Assembly (NCBI GenBank): GCA_027484125.1
Contig: JAIXUI010000026.1
Location: 1-38,884 of the forward strand
Reading direction: 5' to 3'
Origin: Bacteroidota bacterium
Lineage (GTDB): Bacteria; Bacteroidota; Bacteroidia; UBA7662; JAIXUI01
DNA length: 38,884 bases
Part shown: positions 7,858 to 15,913 of the stretch, one piece after another
Layout: each line of letters starts with the position of its first letter
Numbering within the stretch: the stretch's first letter is position 1
The notes under the pieces: generated by a model
Databases searched by the model: none
Told to the model about the DNA's origin: nothing
The model's input: only the letters and a program-made list of their open reading frames with translations
Translations under genes and position numbers: made by a program

Positions 7858-8934
7858 TCACCAATTCACCCATTCCCCGTTTTGGGGATTTAAGATAGGC
7901 AGATTTTGACGATTGGCTTCGGCCAGCACCCTTTTCCAAGGTTCATCCCAAGCGTGTTTGGCTAAACTAAACTTTTCGCGATGTACGGGCATTAGCTTGC
8001 GAGCGCCCAGGTCTTGACACGCTTGAACCACTTCCTCTGGCATCATGTGGATGTATTTCCAATCATTATCGTACTGACCGCATTCCAGGAAGGCCCAATC
8101 AAAGCCTCCCATCTTCTCCCCTATCGCCTTGAAATGCTGGTCATAACCACTGTCGCCACCGAGATAAAGTTTCTTCCCTGGAGTTTCAAGCGCCACAGAA
8201 ATCCACAAGGCTTGATTGCGCTTTAGGCCTCTTCCGCTGAAGTGACGGGCAGGTAAGGCAGTAAACTTAAATCCGTCTGCAAATGCCTTCGTTTCATACC
8301 AATCCAACTCAACAATCTTGGCCGAGTCAACGCCCCAGCGCTCCAAGTGAGCTCCCGTGCCAAGACCGGTGACTATCGTCCCTGCTCGGTCTTTGATGGA
8401 CAAAATGGTTTGATGGTCGAGGTGGTCCCAATGGTCATGGGAAATGAAGAGATAATCGATAGCGGGAATATCCTCCGGACGATAACGATCAGCGCCTTGG
8501 AAGGCTTTGCCCGAAGCCATTCTAATTGGCGAGGCATAGCCGGTTAAAACGGGATCAACCAATATCTTTTTCCCGGAAAGCTGAAGGAAGTAGGAAGAAT
8601 GCCCCATCCAAACCCAACCTTCTTGGTTGGCATCCAGCGCATGTAAATCGGTGAAAGTTGACGGAATAGGCACATCAGGCAGATTTCTAGGGCTTTTATC
8701 CGTGAAAAAAGACCACATAACCGAGAAGAAATTCCGGCCTTCTACAAAATCTGGCGTAGGACTCAAGTTTTGAAACGCACCCTCCCTCCAGTTGGGCGAT
8801 TTTTGAATACGCTCCAAACGCCCACCTTCCGGCAAAGCACCAAAAGGCGCTGTTCTAAGAAAAATAAAAGTTGCCACCCCCACCAAAAGCACCAAACCCA
8901 GCAGTATAAACATCATACGTTTCAGCATTCGCAT
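7858..8934 (-). CDS. MBL-fold metallo-hydrolase, membrane-anchored, UlaG/NAPE-PLD-like
   Basis: 358 residues with one N-terminal hydrophobic segment (about 7-27), so probably anchored with the catalytic domain outside the cytoplasm. Metallo-beta-lactamase metal ligands are visible: HxHxDH as HDHWDH (166-171), His231 in LPARHFSGRG, Asp261 in YLGGDSGYD and His318 in MPVHREKF. The order and the GDSGYD and MPVH motifs match the branch that includes UlaG-type lactonases and N-acylphosphatidylethanolamine phospholipase D. The substrate could be a phospholipid or a lactone; sequence does not decide. An alternative ATG lies two codons downstream of the chosen start. The 129-base spacer to the Fic gene (8935-9063) shows no gene. 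Confidence 0.88.
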   Translation of the reverse strand: MRMLKRMMFILLGLVLLVGVATFIFLRTAPFGALPEGGRLERIQKSPNWREGAFQNLSPTPDFVEGRNFFSVMWSFFTDKSPRNLPDVPIPSTFTDLHALDANQEGWVWMGHSSYFLQLSGKKILVDPVLTGYASPIRMASGKAFQGADRYRPEDIPAIDYLFISHDHWDHLDHQTILSIKDRAGTIVTGLGTGAHLERWGVDSAKIVELDWYETKAFADGFKFTALPARHFSGRGLKRNQALWISVALETPGKKLYLGGDSGYDQHFKAIGEKMGGFDWAFLECGQYDNDWKYIHMMPEEVVQACQDLGARKLMPVHREKFSLAKHAWDEPWKRVLAEANRQNLPILNPQNGEWVNW

Positions 8935-9063
8935 CGTTAAAAACAGGTGCGAAACAACCGATTATTCTTCAACCATGCAGAAATATCTGAGGAGGAGACT
9001 TTCGATGACTATGCGAAGAGCTGAGCTGGCCGAAGCATCACTCGCTATTGAGCCAAACTCCTG

Positions 9064-10131
9064 TTACCGCCAGGCATCTCTAAGTTCATAATTTGTACTC
9101 CTTCCACCGCTTGCTTCTTTTTGTAATATATGCTTCGTAATAAGATCTTGAATATCTCTCAAAGCCGTATCCTGAGAACACTTATTTATTTTAGCCCACT
9201 TAGAACTTGTAAGCTTTCCTTCAAATCCATCTAGCAGTCTGTTTATAATTTTTTGTTGACGCTCATTTAAAATTGTAGTTGAATTTAATTTCCAAAACTC
9301 AGCTTTCTTGAGCGTTTTAGATAAAATATCTTGGGAGGATTCTATTGAATTAATCAAACATTGCAAAAACCATAATATCCAATCTGTGATATCTGAATTT
9401 CCTTTTTGTGTTTTTTCCAATATTTCATAGTACTGTTTTCGTTCAATTCTTATTTGAGCAGACATGCTATAAAAGCGTCTAAAACTTTTGTCAGAACGAG
9501 ATAAAACCAAATCTGTAATAGCCCTGGTAATCCGACCATTTCCATCTTCAAAGGGGTGAATGGTAACAAACCATAAGTGAGCAATTGCAGCTTTCATCAC
9601 TAGATCTAATTGACTTTCATTTTCAAACCAGTCTAAGAATTTTATCATTTCTTCCTCTATCCTTTCTGAACTTAGAGCTTGGAAATGCACTTTCTCTTTA
9701 CCTATTGGTCCTGAGATCACCTGCATTGGACCAGTAGAGTCCTGCCGCCAGTTGGCAACAGTTATTTTATTCAGATTACTCCATCCAGTAGAAAACAATG
9801 CTGAATGCCAGCCAAACAGCCTATCTTTTGTTAACGGAAGGTCGTAATTTCGGGTTGCATCATGCATCATTTCAACTATTCCGTCAATATGTCGTTCAGA
9901 AAATACTTCACCTGCTATTTCAATACCTAATTTCCTGGCTATCGAGGAGCGAACTTGTTCCAATTCCAAAAACTCTTCTTCAATTTCAGATGATTTTACA
10001 ACATCTAACGTAAGCGTAAATACAGGTAAGCCTGATAGAAGGCAGCGCGACAATAAGGAAACGTCCACCCTGAATACCTTTCCCACTGTTCTCAATGAAT
10101 CGCCCATTTCTCTAAATGAGTTGCCCACCAC
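9064..10131 (-). CDS. Fic family protein (probable AMPylator) with a shortened N-terminus
   Basis: 355 residues as drawn from a GTG at 10131; an ATG at 10107 is an alternative. The complete Fic core motif HPFEDGNGRITR is at 192-203 with catalytic His192, so AMP transfer from ATP to a target hydroxyl is plausible. The upstream inhibitory helix reads SSEIEE (47-52): the blocking Glu51 of the [S/T]xxxE[G/N] motif is kept but the final Gly/Asn is Glu. The C-terminus (about 290-355) is a winged-helix-like region (LTSSKWAKINKCSQDTALRD...GGRSTNYEL). Relatives carry an N-terminal DUF4172 domain of some 75 residues before this helix; only about 42 residues precede it here, with no EWPxFxWD-type opening, so the domain looks partly deleted. 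The gene is visibly AT-richer than its neighbours, suggesting transfer. Confidence 0.88.
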   Translation of the reverse strand: MVGNSFREMGDSLRTVGKVFRVDVSLLSRCLLSGLPVFTLTLDVVKSSEIEEEFLELEQVRSSIARKLGIEIAGEVFSERHIDGIVEMMHDATRNYDLPLTKDRLFGWHSALFSTGWSNLNKITVANWRQDSTGPMQVISGPIGKEKVHFQALSSERIEEEMIKFLDWFENESQLDLVMKAAIAHLWFVTIHPFEDGNGRITRAITDLVLSRSDKSFRRFYSMSAQIRIERKQYYEILEKTQKGNSDITDWILWFLQCLINSIESSQDILSKTLKKAEFWKLNSTTILNERQQKIINRLLDGFEGKLTSSKWAKINKCSQDTALRDIQDLITKHILQKEASGGRSTNYELRDAWR

Positions 10132-10307
10132 ATTATATTACTTAGCAATAATTCTTGAAGTGAGTGGCTTGTATTCGATATTTTGCCCTCTTCACCACCA
10201 TGAACAGCGAAAAACCTTAAACATGAATCAATTCTAAGATATTAAAATTTCAGCTTCCAATAAGCACCACCATTGTTAAAATGGTTTCAATTTAAGCCGT
10301 TGATGTC

Positions 10308-10315
10308 TAATTTTG
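10308..10315 (+). promoter_or_regulatory. Possible -7 box abutting the copper-cassette start
   Basis: TAATTTTG matches TAnnTTTG and lies only five bases before the GTG used as the start of the small Cys-rich gene. No TTG at 17-23 bases upstream is visible. If real, the transcript would be nearly leaderless. The rest of the 10132-10307 divergent spacer shows nothing else. Confidence 0.3.
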
Positions 10316-10319
10316 TCCC

Positions 10320-10697
10320 GTGCGAAGTTGGATAGTATTCAGTTTAACCTTACTTCTACTTGTCCCAAGTAGTGGCCACTGGATTACCTATGTATCCTAC
10401 CTTGCCAATAAAACCTACTACGCAGAAGTCCTTTGTGAGAAGAAGGACGAAGTAGAATCAACCTGTGATGGGTACTGCGCACTCAAGAAAAACCTAAGTA
10501 AACAAACTCCTGAGGAGGCTCCGATACAAGAGAAGAATCATTCCGCTAGTTTATTGATGGAATTTCTTCCCGGCAAAGCGTTTCAAGCAGTTATCGCCTC
10601 TCTTTGTGTGACTCGTCCATCCAGTTATGGCTATAGTCCTTTGCTGAGCTACTTTGATCCAAAGGAGAATTGGAATCCCCCGAAAGTAAACGCCTGA
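10320..10697 (+). CDS. Small Cys-rich membrane protein of the MbnP-associated cassette
   Basis: 125 residues from a GTG start. A single hydrophobic segment (about 5-17) is followed by YVSYLANKTYYAEVLCEKK and then STCDGYCALKKNL, placing Cys39, Cys49 and Cys53 in the exported or periplasmic part. Bacteroidota genomes carry many short proteins with the pattern C-x-NK-x(n)-C-x-G-x-C-x-L-x-K next to copper-related genes; I recognise the pattern but know no experimentally defined function. The Cys set could bind Cu(I). It is followed 44 bases later by the MbnP-like gene in the same direction. The start is uncertain because no ATG lies in frame near the N-terminus. Confidence 0.65.
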   Translation: MRSWIVFSLTLLLLVPSSGHWITYVSYLANKTYYAEVLCEKKDEVESTCDGYCALKKNLSKQTPEEAPIQEKNHSASLLMEFLPGKAFQAVIASLCVTRPSSYGYSPLLSYFDPKENWNPPKVNA

Positions 10698-10741
10698 CAC
10701 CCGGCTAACTACTTTCTTTCTCCATTCCAATTCAAAAAAAC

Positions 10742-11515
10742 ATGAAAAAAATTCTCTTGGGAGCCCTGCTTTTGGCTTCCACCAACCTGTTTACGTCTTG
10801 TAAAAAAGATGAAGACACCACCCCAACCCCTAATCCAACGGTCAACTATGGCCAATTTAAACTAGAAGTTGAACCCGTTTGGGGCCCCACCAATGGTGCG
10901 TTTAGCTTAAGCACGCCACTGGTTCATCCAAGTACAGGAGATAACATAACCTTTTCTAAGCTGATGTTTTATGTTTCAGGCTATGAACTGAAGAAAACTG
11001 ACGGCAGTATAGTAAAACGAGAAGGGCTCTATCACCTCTTAGATGCTTCTAAAACCAATGGAATGATTGTTACCATTGACAGCATTCCTGAAGGCAACTA
11101 CAGTGAAATAAGCTTCAACATTGGTGTTGACAGCACCAGAAACGTATCAGGAGCGCAAACTGGCGCACTTGACCCGGCCAATGGCATGTTTTGGAGCTGG
11201 AATACCGGATACATTTTCTTCAAAGCGGAGGGCACATCCCCACAAAGTCCGACTGGCAACTTCAGGTACCACATCGGAGGCTTTAGGGAAGTCAATAATG
11301 CTATCCGCAAGGTAACCATGAACACCGGAATTTCAGTTTTAGGCATAAGACCAAATACTTCGCCTCAACTTCATGTGATGATGAATGTAGCCAGGCTGTG
11401 GCATGGAGGGATATTAATGGCCAATGTCAACAATATTCACATGCCAGGACAGGCTGCTATGGACATGGCAACCCGTTATCAGGCAGCATTTGTTCTTGAC
11501 CATATCCACAACTAA
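10742..11515 (+). CDS. MbnP-like copper-binding lipoprotein
   Basis: 257 residues with a lipoprotein signal ending at Cys20 (LFTSC). The body matches the MbnP domain pattern: NITFSKLMFYVSGYEL, the YHLLDAS run, IPEGNYSEISFNIGVDSTRN, then GALDPANGMFWSWNTGYIFFK and FRYHIGGF. MbnP partners the MbnH di-haem enzyme in methanobactin producers, where an oxidised Trp helps to bind copper; homologues in Bacteroidota lie in operons without methanobactin genes. Here no MbnH-like cytochrome is present, so the copper role is inferred from family and from neighbours. Candidate ligands are the conserved-looking His and Trp residues in YHIGGF, LWHGG and the C-terminal LDHIHN. It lies between the Cys-rich small protein and the CESCGC outer-membrane protein. 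Confidence 0.82.
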   Translation: MKKILLGALLLASTNLFTSCKKDEDTTPTPNPTVNYGQFKLEVEPVWGPTNGAFSLSTPLVHPSTGDNITFSKLMFYVSGYELKKTDGSIVKREGLYHLLDASKTNGMIVTIDSIPEGNYSEISFNIGVDSTRNVSGAQTGALDPANGMFWSWNTGYIFFKAEGTSPQSPTGNFRYHIGGFREVNNAIRKVTMNTGISVLGIRPNTSPQLHVMMNVARLWHGGILMANVNNIHMPGQAAMDMATRYQAAFVLDHIHN

Positions 11516-11516
11516 A

Positions 11517-12476
11517 ATGCCTTGGAGTATTCCATTACTTTTGCGTTGGGGAAACCCAACGCAGAAGCTTATATGGCTTTGGATGATCGTTTTCTTCGGT
11601 CTTAACATTTCCAAATCAAAAGCCTGTGAGTCGTGTGGTTGTGCAGCTCCTTTACAAATTCCTGGCATTTGGCCTTTAAGCAGTGGCAATATGCTGGGAT
11701 TAAGGCTCGCATCAAATCGATTTAATCATCCAACCCTAATGGCTAATCGGCTTGGCGATGCAATAGTAGAATACGATACCTATCTACAATATGAACTTTG
11801 GTACCGCTACATGCCTTCCGCTCGGTGGCAATGGACTTTTTCTCTACCATTTCGCCAGAATAGGAGGCATACGAATAAAGAAACTATCCAATTAGCAGGC
11901 TTGGGTGATGCCCATGCACAATTGAGCAGAAGAATTTGGGTCTCTAATGACACTACCAAAATCAGGCAGAGCTTATGGTTTGGTGCAGGAATACAAATAC
12001 CTACCGGCCCATTTATGCAACGAATGCCAGATCTGCAACAATGGCCTCAAGCATTTCAAACCGGAAGTGGAAGCTATGCCCTCAACTTTCTGTTGTTCAA
12101 CAGCTGGGTGATGGGCAATTGGGGCTGGTCAGGACAAGCCAGTGCTCGTTTTAACGCTACCAATGAGGTTGATTATCGCAGAGGAAACTTTTACCAACTT
12201 CAATGGAGTGGTTGGTGGAATACGAAATTGAACAGAACTGTCCAGCTCGCTCCTCAGCTTGGATTGGGCGCTGAATTTTGGGGAAAAGACGAAGAGTATG
12301 GAAAAACACAGCCATTAAGTGGAGGGCAGAAATTAATGGCATTCGTAGGAACAGACATTCGCTATCAGCGTTACCTCCTCCGCCTGCAACTTAGCACCCC
12401 ACTTTACCAACAAGTCTATACCAGCGGCCCAACCAATGCCCTTCGCCTCGAATTCGGCCTAGGAGTATTGTTGTAA
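11517..12476 (+). CDS. Outer-membrane beta-barrel protein with N-terminal CESCGC motif
   Basis: 319 residues from the ATG one base after the MbnP stop, so the two genes are almost certainly co-translated. A hydrophobic export segment (about 18-32) precedes ACESCGCAAP with Cys37, Cys40 and Cys42. The rest shows alternating aromatic/polar strands typical of a barrel (WQWTFSLPFRQNRR, SLWFGAGIQIPTG, LEFGLGVLL end). Proteins with a mature N-terminal CxxCGC in this phylum are commonly paired with MbnP-like genes; I infer copper binding at the barrel entrance. ATG codons upstream would overlap the MbnP gene, and Met23 is a possible later start. An 8-base hairpin (AATTAGCT/AGCTAATT, 12475-12510) covers the stop codon. 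Confidence 0.72.
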   Translation: MPWSIPLLLRWGNPTQKLIWLWMIVFFGLNISKSKACESCGCAAPLQIPGIWPLSSGNMLGLRLASNRFNHPTLMANRLGDAIVEYDTYLQYELWYRYMPSARWQWTFSLPFRQNRRHTNKETIQLAGLGDAHAQLSRRIWVSNDTTKIRQSLWFGAGIQIPTGPFMQRMPDLQQWPQAFQTGSGSYALNFLLFNSWVMGNWGWSGQASARFNATNEVDYRRGNFYQLQWSGWWNTKLNRTVQLAPQLGLGAEFWGKDEEYGKTQPLSGGQKLMAFVGTDIRYQRYLLRLQLSTPLYQQVYTSGPTNALRLEFGLGVLL

Positions 12477-12733
12477 TTAGCTAAACTATAGGTTCTGAAA
12501 AGAGCTAATTCTTGAAGCAGATTCGACTTATCTTGCTTTTTCATTGAATAGCCTTATTAGTTACGCTTGAATTAATCTTAAAAATGAAAAGTTTATGTGA
12601 AGGCAATTACTCCAGACCGCTCAATAACCTTGATTCAATCCCCGTCCTTTGTTTTCAAAGTGCCTCCCCACTTTCCATCTTCCAAAACGTTAATTTTTAC
12701 ATTCCGTTGCAGACCTTAACAATCCCCTAACCG

Positions 12734-12761
12734 TTGGGCGTGGTTTAATCCTGCACCTTTG
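12734..12761 (+). promoter_or_regulatory. Promoter of the TonB-dependent receptor gene
   Basis: TTG (12734-12736), 17 bases, then CACCTTTG (12754-12761), one mismatch from TAnnTTTG. It lies about 20 bases before the ATG at 12783, giving a short leader. The presence of its own promoter separates the receptor from the copper-type cassette. The remainder of the 12477-12733 spacer holds only the small hairpin over the preceding stop codon. Confidence 0.5.
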
Positions 12762-12782
12762 GGCTAGATTTTTTTAAGGTAT

Positions 12783-15224
12783 ATGAAGAATTTGTTTGGT
12801 TTTTGGGGGATTGTTTGTGCAATTTTTGCTTTTCAGCTTAATGAAGTCGCAGCACAAAGTGCAACGGCGAAAGCTCAGATTTCGGGTAAGGTGCTCGACG
12901 ACAAAGGGCAACCGCTGCAAGCCGTGGTGTTGCGCTTGCAAAAAGCATCTGACAGCAGCTTGGTGAAGGTAAGTGTGAGCGAAGCCAACGGACAGTTTGA
13001 GTTTCTGGGGATTGTTCCGGGTAAATACTTCTACGCCGCTTCTCTCCTCGGCTTTAAGACCCTACAAAGCGTTCCATTCGACGTAGTTGCGCCTTCTACC
13101 CTCCTGCCTGAATTCCGCATGGAAACTCAAGGTCAGAAGTTAAAAGACGTAACCGTGAGCGTGAATCGTCCGCTGGTAGAGGTAAAAGCCGATAAAATGG
13201 TGCTCAATGTAGAGAACAGCATCAATGCCACCGGCTCCTCCGCTTATGAATTGCTGCAGAAAAGTCCGGGAATCACCATCGACAACAATGACAACATCAG
13301 CATGAAAGGGAAATCCGGAGTGCGCATTTACATCGATGGCAAAATGAGCCAACTAGATGGCGCCGCCTTAACCGCCTTTCTGAGAGGGTTAAACGCCAGC
13401 GATATTGAGTCCATTGAAATGATTTCCAATCCTTCAGCAAAATATGATGCTTCCGGAAATGCCGGAATATTGAACATCAAACTCAAAAAGAATAAGAAAA
13501 TAGGCACCAACGGCAGTGTTAGCGCTGGCTTTACCCAAGGCGTAACCCCAAAAGGCAATGGGAGTTTGAATCTCAACTACCGCGACCAAAAGAAAAACTT
13601 GTTTGGGAATGTCAGTTACAACGATGGAATATGGGCCAATACCCAGGAATTTAATCGTAAACAAAACGACACGATCTATGATTTAAACAGCCTAAGCCAA
13701 TGGAGAGGCCGTGATTTAAATTTTAAGCTAGGCGCAGATTTCTTTTTAAATGCCCGCCATACCCTTGGGGTTATGGTGAATGGGATGATTCAAAATTCCA
13801 CTTGGAGCAGTGTTAGCAACACTAAAATCTCTTATGCTCCCACTGCCGATTTTCAACGGACCTTGTTGGCAAGCAACGTACAGCCCGGTACAAGAGACAA
13901 TTTAAACGCTAATTTGAATTACAAATACAGCGATACCAGCGGAAGAGAATTGAATGCCGACGTAGATTGGGGTTATTTCAGAGGAACCGGCAGAAGTTTT
14001 CAGCCGAATGATTATGTAAGTCCGAGCGGGCAACTGTTGTATCAAGTCATCAACCGCAACAACATGCCCACCGACATTGACATATATACCGCCAAAATGG
14101 ACTATGAACAACCGCTTTGGAAAGGAAAATTTGGCCTAGGAGCCAAAACGGCCTATGTGCAAACCCGCAACACCTTCGAGTTTTTCCAAGTATTAAATGG
14201 ACAAGACTTTTTGGTGGCCGACAAGAGCAATCGATTCAATTACACCGAGCATGTTAGCGCACTTTATACCAATTACAACCGTCCCTTGGGAGCCAAATGG
14301 AGCTTTCAACTTGGGTTGCGCATGGAGCACACCTACAGTTTAGGCGATTTAATTCGTGCCGACGGAATCAAGCAAGCAGACAATCAGGTGGAACGCAATT
14401 ACACCGACCTCTTTCCTTCCGGAGCGCTAACCTACAATCTCAATCCCAAACACAGTTTTAATCTTACATACAGCCGTAGAATTGACCGGCCCACCTACCA
14501 GGATTTAAACCCATTTGAAAACAAGCTCGATGAGCTAACCTATCAAAAAGGCAATGCCTTCTTACGTCCGCAATACACCCAAAATGTGGAGCTCACACAC
14601 ACCTTTCTAGGAATGATGAATACCTCCATCAACTACTCGTATGTGAGTGATTTCAGCACCATGATTACGGATACCTTCCGCAATGCCACCTACATCCAAC
14701 AAAGGAATTTAGCCACCCAGCAAATTATCGGGTTTTCAATTGGAACGCCGATTCCTATTAATTCTTGGTGGAATGGCTACCTCAATTTATGGGGAAACCA
14801 TCAGCGGTTCGACGGGAGCTTCCAATCCGGCGCCATCAATTTGAATTTCGAAACCTATGGTGCTTATATGCAACAAACCTTCAACCTTGGAAAGCAATAT
14901 CAAGCTGAATTGAGCGGTTGGTTCAACGGTCCGGGCGTATGGGGAGGTACCTTTAAATCGAAGCCGCAGGGCGCGTTGGACATTGGCATCATGAAACAGT
15001 TTTGGAATAAACAGGCTAGCCTTAAAATTTCATACACCGACATCTTCTTTACAGCCCCCTGGCGCTCAACCAGCGAATATGCGGGTACCATCATCAACGG
15101 TCGCGGCACATGGGAAAGTCAAACCTTACGGGTCTTCTTTAGCTGGAACTTTGGGAATAACCAAGTAAAAGCCAGCAGAGACCGAAAAACAGGCTTAGAA
15201 AGCGAGAAAAACAGGATCAAATAA
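12783..15224 (+). CDS. TonB-dependent receptor, OMP_b-brl_3 type with carboxypeptidase-regulatory-like domain
   Basis: 813 residues. Signal peptide to about residue 24 (NEVAAQS). Residues 31-105 form a CarboxypepD_reg-like domain (ISGKVLDDKGQPLQAVVLRL). Residues 120-235 form a plug domain (SSAYELLQKSPGITIDNN; VRIYIDGKMSQL; IESIEMISNPSAKYDASGNAGILNIKL). Residues 236-813 form an outer-membrane barrel of the OMP_b-brl_3 type (SFNLTYSRRIDRPTYQDLNPF is characteristic). Such receptors import metal complexes, peptides or glycans using TonB energy; the ligand is unknown. Its position just after the MbnP cassette makes a metal ligand possible but not shown. No SusD partner is present, arguing against a polysaccharide locus. 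Confidence 0.9.
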   Translation: MKNLFGFWGIVCAIFAFQLNEVAAQSATAKAQISGKVLDDKGQPLQAVVLRLQKASDSSLVKVSVSEANGQFEFLGIVPGKYFYAASLLGFKTLQSVPFDVVAPSTLLPEFRMETQGQKLKDVTVSVNRPLVEVKADKMVLNVENSINATGSSAYELLQKSPGITIDNNDNISMKGKSGVRIYIDGKMSQLDGAALTAFLRGLNASDIESIEMISNPSAKYDASGNAGILNIKLKKNKKIGTNGSVSAGFTQGVTPKGNGSLNLNYRDQKKNLFGNVSYNDGIWANTQEFNRKQNDTIYDLNSLSQWRGRDLNFKLGADFFLNARHTLGVMVNGMIQNSTWSSVSNTKISYAPTADFQRTLLASNVQPGTRDNLNANLNYKYSDTSGRELNADVDWGYFRGTGRSFQPNDYVSPSGQLLYQVINRNNMPTDIDIYTAKMDYEQPLWKGKFGLGAKTAYVQTRNTFEFFQVLNGQDFLVADKSNRFNYTEHVSALYTNYNRPLGAKWSFQLGLRMEHTYSLGDLIRADGIKQADNQVERNYTDLFPSGALTYNLNPKHSFNLTYSRRIDRPTYQDLNPFENKLDELTYQKGNAFLRPQYTQNVELTHTFLGMMNTSINYSYVSDFSTMITDTFRNATYIQQRNLATQQIIGFSIGTPIPINSWWNGYLNLWGNHQRFDGSFQSGAINLNFETYGAYMQQTFNLGKQYQAELSGWFNGPGVWGGTFKSKPQGALDIGIMKQFWNKQASLKISYTDIFFTAPWRSTSEYAGTIINGRGTWESQTLRVFFSWNFGNNQVKASRDRKTGLESEKNRIK

Positions 15225-15244
15225 CCCTTGAATACGAAAAACGA

Positions 15245-15295
15245 ATGGTTGGCATGGGCATTCTAATGAGAGAAGAGGGAATTCCCATCCACCAT
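15245..15295 (+). other. Long imperfect hairpin 20 bases after the TonB receptor gene
   Basis: The arms at 15245-15263 (ATGGTTGGCATGGGCATTC) and 15279-15295 (GAATTCCCATCCACCAT) pair over about 16 bases with bulges, around a purine-rich loop. No T-run follows, so it is not a standard intrinsic terminator; it may mark or protect the 3' end of the transcript. Confidence 0.35.
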
Positions 15296-15346
15296 TTGAA
15301 CACCATTATTGACCCATTTGCACTAATCATCTCATGAGTCATTTTG

Positions 15347-15560
15347 GGCGTGTCCCCGGCCAGACTCTACAATTCCCCCCTTTCCACTCCGATTAAGCTC
15401 TACAGCGTCGGGGCCGGAGCCGGGCCGTCGCCGGGGTTCCGTGTGTCAGTGCGGCGTCTCCAGCTTGTTGTCCTATACCATGAAACATGAACCATTCACC
15501 ATTTATTAGCCGCCCTGCCACACCGCGCAAGCGCGCCCGCTAGTCCCTCACGCAGGCAGC
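15347..15560. repeat. GC-rich intergenic element, possibly a dispersed Bacteroidota repeat
   Basis: A block far richer in G and C than its surroundings, in a stretch without a gene. It opens GGGCGTGTCCCCGGC. CCCCGGC (15354-15360) is complementary to GCCGGGG (15430-15436). It contains nested short GC inverted repeats and a CGCGCAAGCGCG hairpin (15518-15529), followed by TAGTCCCTCACGCAGG. Intergenic elements with a GGGCGTG...CCC opening and a TCCCTCACGC tail recur in Bacteroidota genomes; this match is from memory and needs a search. Boundaries are approximate. Apart from the 34-codon frame listed separately, the 15561-15895 stretch shows a 7-base hairpin (CAACCAT/ATGGTTG, 15848-15872) followed by TAGGAGG, and no gene. 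Confidence 0.4.
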
Positions 15561-15625
15561 GTCCCAACCTCGCCGCCCAAAATGAACCTTCAAGTGTTGT
15601 TGCTTCCCGCTCAATCTTCCCCTGC

Positions 15626-15730
15626 CTAGGTCCGGATCTGGTCATAACCGTTGTCCCACAATTCAAACATGAGGTAACGCATCGGGTAAACTTTTTCTGT
15701 ATCCTTGATTGGTGGATTGTGTTGGTCCAT
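15626..15730 (-). CDS. Possible 34-residue small protein
   Basis: An ATG-to-TAG frame on the minus strand, beginning MDQHNPPIKDTEKVYPMRYL and rich in charged and aromatic residues (MFELWDNGYDQIRT end). The composition looks more protein-like than random intergenic sequence, and it might be a small protein or the remnant of a larger one. There is no convincing promoter or ribosome binding site. I do not recognise it. Confidence 0.2.
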   Translation of the reverse strand: MDQHNPPIKDTEKVYPMRYLMFELWDNGYDQIRT

Positions 15731-15913
15731 TTGTAAAAAAAGACTTACAAAGCCCCTATTTTTTGACAAAAAAGCGGATTTAATGCTGTTTTGAATACCA
15801 GATGGCTGTCACTTTTTAAAAATAGTGTGAAGAGTTTACAGGGCTTTCAACCATCTGAAATAAATATGGTTGTAGGAGGTAAATTTTCCCAATAAGTGAT
15901 TCCATTAAAATTG

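Noticed and set aside
9007-9093. 28-codon frame on the plus strand with a GGAGG sequence upstream (MTMRRAELAEASL...)
   Set aside because: It is very short, overlaps the 3' end of the Fic gene antisense, and no related protein comes to mind. A Fic antitoxin would be expected to be longer and carry the [S/T]xxxE[G/N] motif, which it lacks.
6731-10131. The NYN, MBL-fold and Fic genes as one defence island
   Set aside because: Strands and spacing show no operon, the MBL protein is of a lipid/lactone hydrolase type, and no other defence marker is present.
15848-15895. Mn riboswitch (yybP-ykoY) upstream of the TerC operon
   Set aside because: Only a 7-base hairpin and a GGAGG are visible; the conserved loops of that riboswitch are not apparent.
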